A stretch of 54,979 nucleotides of DNA, taken from NCBI GenBank assembly GCA_013213905.1, contig JABSSQ010000001.1, positions 1 through 54,979 on the forward strand. Direction: 5' to 3'. The translations under genes and the position numbers were made by a program. A model generated the notes under the pieces. That model saw only the letters and a list, made by a program, of their open reading frames with translations. It ran no database searches and had not been told where the DNA came from. The stretch is from Verrucomicrobiales bacterium. GTDB lineage: Bacteria; Verrucomicrobiota; Verrucomicrobiia; Verrucomicrobiales; DEV007. Position 1 is the stretch's first letter; each line of letters opens with the position of its first letter. This document shows positions 51,157 through 54,979 of this stretch, one piece after another.

Positions 51157-52185
51157 TTATGCGACGCAGAAAAAGTCTTTTCCTTCCGTGAAAGAGCAAT
51201 TTGAGACCAGTTCGCGGATCCGGTCGCGGGCGCCCTCCTGTCCAACGGCTCCGAGGGCGACGGCATGGCCGGCAAAGTTCGGCAACTCTGCGGATCCGAG
51301 AACCGGAATGCCGGCGATTCGATTTCCGATTTGGCGTTCGTTGACTTCGAAGAAGGCGTGAATGGTGACTCCCGCGGCTCGGAGCAGACGGGCCATTTCT
51401 TTGCCAACAGGACCGGCGCCACAAATGACCACCCCGAGTTGAACGACGGCCGGCAGGCGTTCCAGAAAATGGACTTTGGCGGCCTGGAAACGGGACAAAT
51501 CGTAGCGGCTTAAGTTTCGAGTCGCCCGGGAGTCACTATCATACCAGTCGAGGAGCTTTTCGTTGACCTTGGCGATGCGATAGCCGTTTTCAAGGAGCCT
51601 GAGCCAGAAATCATAGTCCTCCGCCCAGACCGGATCCTGATACCCGCCGAGTGATTCCATCACAGAGCGCCTCACCATGGCCGTCGGGTTGGGCACTGGG
51701 CTGTCGACATAGCGCTGCACGAAAATTTCCTCGTGAGTGACCACGGAATTTACCCAGTCTTCGTACCGCTTGTAGCCGCCGTCAGGGGGGAGAGCGGATC
51801 CGTTCCGCCCCCGTTTGACGATGTTGACCAGAGTGCCACAGGCGGAAAGCTCGGGATTCGTCTCCATCATCCGAACCTGCTTTTCGATTCGTTCCGCATG
51901 GGCGACGTCGTCGCTGTCCATACGGGCGATGAGGTCACCCTGTGCTGACTGCCAGGCCAGATTGGCGGCCTCCACAAAAGTTCCGTCGTGGCGGACATAG
52001 TGGATCCTTTCGTCTCTTGCGGCCATCTCCTCGAGAATGGCCGGGGAATTGTCCTCCGAAGCGTGATCCACCAAAACAATTTCCAGATTCGGCCAGGTCT
52101 GCCGTTGCAGGCTGGTCACCGCTTCCGCCACGGTTGCTTCCGCATTCCTCAGGGGCATGACGACTGAGACCAGCAGTGAATTCAT
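51157..52185 (-). CDS. Family 2 glycosyltransferase with a C-terminal Rossmann-like domain
   Basis: A 342-residue protein. The N-terminal GT2 domain (1-235) has LVSVVMPLRNAEATVAEAV, VDHASEDNS, ARMDSDDVAHAERI (metal DXD) and WAEDYDFWLRLLENG (catalytic Asp). A C-terminal domain (about 255-342) begins VVICGAGPVGKEMARLLRA, a nucleotide-binding GxGxxG loop, and continues VLGSAELPNFAGHAV, like the N-domain of PglD-type sugar acetyltransferases. ATG at 52185 sits only 5 nt downstream of the rplY terminator, so its own promoter must overlap that element or it depends on read-through. The sugar is unknown. Confidence 0.85.
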   Translation of the reverse strand: MNSLLVSVVMPLRNAEATVAEAVTSLQRQTWPNLEIVLVDHASEDNSPAILEEMAARDERIHYVRHDGTFVEAANLAWQSAQGDLIARMDSDDVAHAERIEKQVRMMETNPELSACGTLVNIVKRGRNGSALPPDGGYKRYEDWVNSVVTHEEIFVQRYVDSPVPNPTAMVRRSVMESLGGYQDPVWAEDYDFWLRLLENGYRIAKVNEKLLDWYDSDSRATRNLSRYDLSRFQAAKVHFLERLPAVVQLGVVICGAGPVGKEMARLLRAAGVTIHAFFEVNERQIGNRIAGIPVLGSAELPNFAGHAVALGAVGQEGARDRIRELVSNCSFTEGKDFFCVA

Positions 52186-52190
52186 GGCAG

Positions 52191-52218
52191 AAAAAAAGCC
52201 CCGGGTTACCCCGGAGCT
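52191..52218 (-). terminator. Intrinsic terminator of rplY
   Basis: On the minus strand AGCTCCGGG pairs with CCCGGGGCT (9 bp, one G-U) around a GTAA tetraloop (a GNRA loop), followed by seven T. It lies about 30 nt after the rplY stop and 5 nt before the next ATG. Confidence 0.9.
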
Positions 52219-52247
52219 TTTCAAATTAAAGCAATAATGCAGTTCGA

Positions 52248-52919
52248 TTACTCGCTGGCTGCCTCTTCGCCGCCTTCACCTTCGGCAGAAGCTTCGCCTT
52301 CAGCGGCTGCGCCATCTTCACCACCTTCGCCCTGGCCGCCGGCGGATACCGCGGCACGGGTCTGGGCAACGAGTGCGACAAGAACTTCACCTTCCATCTT
52401 GGTGGTAACACCGTCGGGAAGGTTGAGCTCGCTAACTTTGAGGGAGTCACCAATGTCGAGACTGCTGACGTCGTTAGTGATAAATTCAGGAAGGTCGGTC
52501 GGACGACAGTGAACCTCGATGTCGCGGAGAAGTTGCTCCATGAGGCCGCCACCTTTAACGCCGGCAGGTTCTCCGGTGAGTTCGATCGGAACGACAGCGT
52601 GAATGGTCTCGTTCTCGCTGACAGCGCGGAAGTCTACGTGGATCAGGTTGCCGGTGAGGGGGTCTTTTTGAACGTCTTGGACGATCGCCATTTTGGACTT
52701 CTCCTGGGCACCTTCGATTTCAAGAGTCACGATGAAGTTCTGACTGCTCTGGCGGCGGGCAAGATCGCCGAACTCCTTGGAGTTGAGCTGAATCATGTAT
52801 TCGCGCTGGCTGGAGCCGTAAATAACAGCGGGCACGGTTCCTTCGCGGCGAAGACGCTTGGAAGCGGTCGTTCCTTTTACTTCGCGCTTCTCGGCCTGAA
52901 GAGTTTCTTGTTTAGCCAT
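52248..52919 (-). CDS. rplY: Ribosomal protein L25 (Ctc form)
   Basis: A 223-residue long-form L25/Ctc that binds 5S rRNA. The N-terminal L25 domain has KRLRREGTVPAVIYG and QDVQKDPLTGNLIHVDF; the C-terminal TL5-type domain follows with VPIELTGEPAGVKGGG and DIGDSLKVSEL. The last 35 residues are a Gly/Glu/Ala low-complexity tail. ATG at 52919 is preferred to the TTG-like in-frame start at 52958 because MAKQETL is the usual start. It follows prs by 77 bp; prs-rplY is a common bacterial pair. Confidence 0.93.
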   Translation of the reverse strand: MAKQETLQAEKREVKGTTASKRLRREGTVPAVIYGSSQREYMIQLNSKEFGDLARRQSSQNFIVTLEIEGAQEKSKMAIVQDVQKDPLTGNLIHVDFRAVSENETIHAVVPIELTGEPAGVKGGGLMEQLLRDIEVHCRPTDLPEFITNDVSSLDIGDSLKVSELNLPDGVTTKMEGEVLVALVAQTRAAVSAGGQGEGGEDGAAAEGEASAEGEGGEEAASE

Positions 52920-52996
52920 GATATCAGTCTGTTTCGGGTAAATTCGTTGATTTTCCAATTCTCTCCCGAGAGAGGGCGCGAAATCTACGTTATACC

Positions 52997-53935
52997 CTAG
53001 GAGATGTCAAAGAGAGATGTGACCGACTCCGAAGAATGAATTCGGCGGATCGCTTCTCCGAGAAGTTCGGCCACGCTGACCACGGTGACTTTCTCTCCGA
53101 CAGCGTAAGGGGTGCTGTTCGTGGAAATGAGCTCTTCGATATCTGATTCGGCAATTCGTTGCTTGCCCTGATCATTCAGGACGGCGTGCGAAACCCCGGC
53201 AAATATACGTTTGGCGCCATGACTCTGGAGCAATCTGGCGGCTGAGGTAAGTGTACCTGCTGTCTCGGAAATATCATCGACCAGGAGGACATTGCATCCT
53301 TCCACCTCGCCGATCAGGCTGATGGCCTCGACTTCGGTCGCGCTGACCCGGTTCTTTGCCACGATGGCAAGGGGGCATTCGAGAGCCTTGGAGTAGGAAT
53401 GGGCCATTTTCATGCCGCCCACATCAGGGGAAACCACGACAATATTGTCGGTCAGCCCTTTTTCCCGCATGTAGCGAATCAGGACCGGCTTGGCGTAGAG
53501 GTGATCGACCGGGATATCAAAGAAGCCTTGAATCTGACCCGCGTGGAGATCCATCGTCAAAACCCGGTCGACACCCGCTGCCGTGAGCAGGTTCGCAACG
53601 AGCTTGGCGGTAATGGGAACACGAGGCTGGTCTTTTCGGTCCTGGCGGGCATATCCGAAAAACGGAATCACGGCAGTGATTCGGGAGGCACTGGCGCGCT
53701 TCGCCGCATCAACCATGATGAGGAGCTCCATGAGGCTCTCATTGGTTGGCGGACACGTCGGCTGCACGATGAACACATCCCGGTTACGGATATTCTCGTT
53801 AATTTTGACGAAGGTTTCTCCGTCCGGGAATTGGGTCACTGTGGTGTCAGCTTTGCGCACTCCGAGATACTCACAAATCTTTTCTGCAAGCTCGGGATGC
53901 GCTGTTCCGCTGATGATTCGAATATCGGGTTCCAT
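52997..53935 (-). CDS. prs: Ribose-phosphate pyrophosphokinase
   Basis: A 312-residue cytosolic enzyme that makes PRPP from ribose-5-phosphate and ATP, feeding purine, pyrimidine and histidine synthesis. Motifs include PDGETFVKINENIR, PFFGYARQDRK (ATP-binding flexible loop), MDLHAGQIQGFF (metal His), VSPDVGG and the PRPP loop NVLLVDDISETAGTL. The length matches the bacterial class I enzyme. The start is ATG. It is followed on the minus strand by rplY and preceded by a sensor kinase; the 90-bp gap upstream holds nothing recognised. Confidence 0.96.
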   Translation of the reverse strand: MEPDIRIISGTAHPELAEKICEYLGVRKADTTVTQFPDGETFVKINENIRNRDVFIVQPTCPPTNESLMELLIMVDAAKRASASRITAVIPFFGYARQDRKDQPRVPITAKLVANLLTAAGVDRVLTMDLHAGQIQGFFDIPVDHLYAKPVLIRYMREKGLTDNIVVVSPDVGGMKMAHSYSKALECPLAIVAKNRVSATEVEAISLIGEVEGCNVLLVDDISETAGTLTSAARLLQSHGAKRIFAGVSHAVLNDQGKQRIAESDIEELISTNSTPYAVGEKVTVVSVAELLGEAIRRIHSSESVTSLFDIS

Positions 53936-54025
53936 GCCGTTTCCATCCTCGCGAAAACGTCACAAAACGCCAGTCAAATATGGCGACAATCGAAGTTTAT
54001 CCCGGCTTGCCTCGCAAAAATGTTA

Positions 54026-54979
54026 TCAGGACGTCAGTGCCACTGAATTTCCGCGCTCGGCTTTCATGGTTTCGATGCGCGAACGGAGGTCCTGGAGGTC
54101 GAAAGGCTTAGTCACCACGTCATCCATTCCGGCTTCGCGGCAGTTCTCTTTGTCCTCTTCGAATGCCATCCCGGTCATGGCTAGAATGCGGGTGGAGGCA
54201 TTCTCGTGTGAGAGTTGTCGGATCTGTCGAGTGGCCTCGAGTCCGTCCATCACCGGCATGTTCACATCCATGCAGATGAGGTCAAAATTGATAGGGCCGT
54301 CTGCTAGGTCGACGGCTTCCTTGCCGTTATTGGCGATGTTCACTTCGCAGCCCAGCTGTTGAAGCGTCAGGCTGGCAACTTTCTGGTTCACCTTGTTGTC
54401 TTCGACGAGGAGCACGCGGAACTTATTGTCTTTGGCTACTGAGTCGGAAACGGAATCGAGTTTGCCCCTTTGAACAATCTCAGTGTCATCGCTGATATCG
54501 GATTCCGGCAGGTCGTAGTCGATGGTGAAGAAGAAAGTGGTTCCTTTTCCGATTTCACTCTCAAACCAGACCCGACCGCCCATGAGCTCGACGAGATTCT
54601 TTGAAATGGCTAGCCCGAGGCCGGTGCCTTCATAGCGTCGCTCGTCGGCCGAATCGATTTGGCGGAAAGGGGAGAAGAGGGCTTTGCCCTTCTCCGGGTC
54701 GATCCCGATTCCTGAGTCCTGGATGGACATTAGAAGTTGATGGCGTCCTGATTTTTCGATGCCTTGGATCGTGACGCTGACCCCGCCCCGGTCGGTGAAC
54801 TTGATCGCGTTGCTGACGATGTTAGAGATGATCTGCTTCAGTCGGAGGTCATCAGCCACGTAGTGGTAGGGGAGAGACTCGCAGATCGTGGCTGAAAGGG
54901 TGATGCCTTTACTGTCGGTGGTGGGTTTATAGACCCAAAGTACGTCGCGAATCAATTTGTTAAGATCGAATGCTCGCGG
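54026..54979 (-). CDS. Hybrid sensor histidine kinase, C-terminal part (N-terminus outside window)
   Basis: The open frame runs from the window edge without a start codon: 317 residues of a larger protein. It begins within the segment that follows the phospho-acceptor helix (RAFDLNKLIRDV). The HATPase domain has an N-box (NIVSNAIKFTD), G1 (DSGIGID) and G2 (GTGLGLAI) boxes. A receiver domain follows with VLLVEDNKVNQ, phospho-acceptor Asp in MDVNMPVMDG, and Lys in TKPF. The sensor and HisKA part lie outside the window; the signal and output are unknown. No partner regulator is visible. Confidence 0.95.
   Translation of the reverse strand, partial: PRAFDLNKLIRDVLWVYKPTTDSKGITLSATICESLPYHYVADDLRLKQIISNIVSNAIKFTDRGGVSVTIQGIEKSGRHQLLMSIQDSGIGIDPEKGKALFSPFRQIDSADERRYEGTGLGLAISKNLVELMGGRVWFESEIGKGTTFFFTIDYDLPESDISDDTEIVQRGKLDSVSDSVAKDNKFRVLLVEDNKVNQKVASLTLQQLGCEVNIANNGKEAVDLADGPINFDLICMDVNMPVMDGLEATRQIRQLSHENASTRILAMTGMAFEEDKENCREAGMDDVVTKPFDLQDLRSRIETMKAERGNSVALTS

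Noticed and set aside
50450-51361. 303-codon open frame on the plus strand
   Set aside because: It is antisense to hisA and to the end of the GT2 gene, both confidently identified.
53583-54362. 259-codon open frame on the plus strand
   Set aside because: It overlaps prs and the histidine kinase on the minus strand; both have full motifs and this frame has none.

Overview
The window looks like a chromosomal segment from a Gram-negative bacterium with a large surface-glycan locus. Several traits would fit the Verrucomicrobiota (for example Opitutae): two tandem PilB/GspE ATPases followed by PilC, a GbsR-like regulator at the head of a polysaccharide locus, a eukaryotic-type HisA, and few clear Shine-Dalgarno sequences. 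That placement is an inference from gene content; there is no rRNA or other decisive marker. No tRNA, rRNA, insertion sequence, prophage or CRISPR array was recognised, and no gap between genes exceeds 300 bases.

Layout. Positions 1-2969 hold a 9-bp tandem repeat at the window edge, a polysaccharide deacetylase lipoprotein and a methylthioadenosine phosphorylase (both minus strand), and an L,D-transpeptidase-like protein that lacks the catalytic cysteine. Positions 3127-8608 hold a type IV pilus / type II secretion group: two PilB/GspE ATPases, PilC/GspF and one GspG-like pseudopilin. From 8853 to 47463, about 38 kb of plus-strand genes form a glycan locus. From 47454 to the end, all genes are on the minus strand and mostly housekeeping: M16 peptidase, eukaryotic-type HisA, a GT2 glycosyltransferase with a Rossmann-like tail, ribosomal protein L25, PRPP synthetase, and the C-terminal part of a hybrid histidine kinase that runs off the window.

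The glycan locus encodes several activated-sugar routes. (1) CMP-pseudaminic acid: pseB, pseC, pseF, pseG and pseI, but no recognisable pseH; a phosphoesterase, an ATP-grasp protein and a methyltransferase sit between pseG and pseI. (2) A second nonulosonate route at 26121-28189: a CMP-sugar synthetase fused to an intact-looking HAD phosphatase, overlapping a NeuB-type synthase without a SAF domain. This pattern suggests a 9-phosphate intermediate, such as in KDN synthesis. (3) A compact module at 34828-36847: an HpaI-type pyruvate aldolase, a NanQ/YhcH-type sialic-acid anomerase and a third CMP-sugar synthetase. It may be an aldolase-based route to a CMP-ulosonate. (4) GDP-L-fucose from gmd and fcl, which lie 18 kb apart. 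(5) A UDP-QuiNAc/FucNAc-like route (WbpV-like reductase, WbpM-like dehydratase) next to a PglC-type initiating phosphoglycosyl transferase.

Export is probably by an ABC transporter (Wzm at 11668, Wzt at 24827) with an O-antigen-ligase-like membrane protein at 46132; no Wzx flippase was seen. Decoration functions include three FkbM-like proteins, another methyltransferase, a sulfotransferase-like protein, two DUF115/GT42-like proteins that could transfer nonulosonates, and several GT-A and GT-B glycosyltransferases. Transcription is probably divided into several units: short hairpins follow the stop codon at many of the wider gaps, and a strong intrinsic terminator lies just before the WbpM-like gene.
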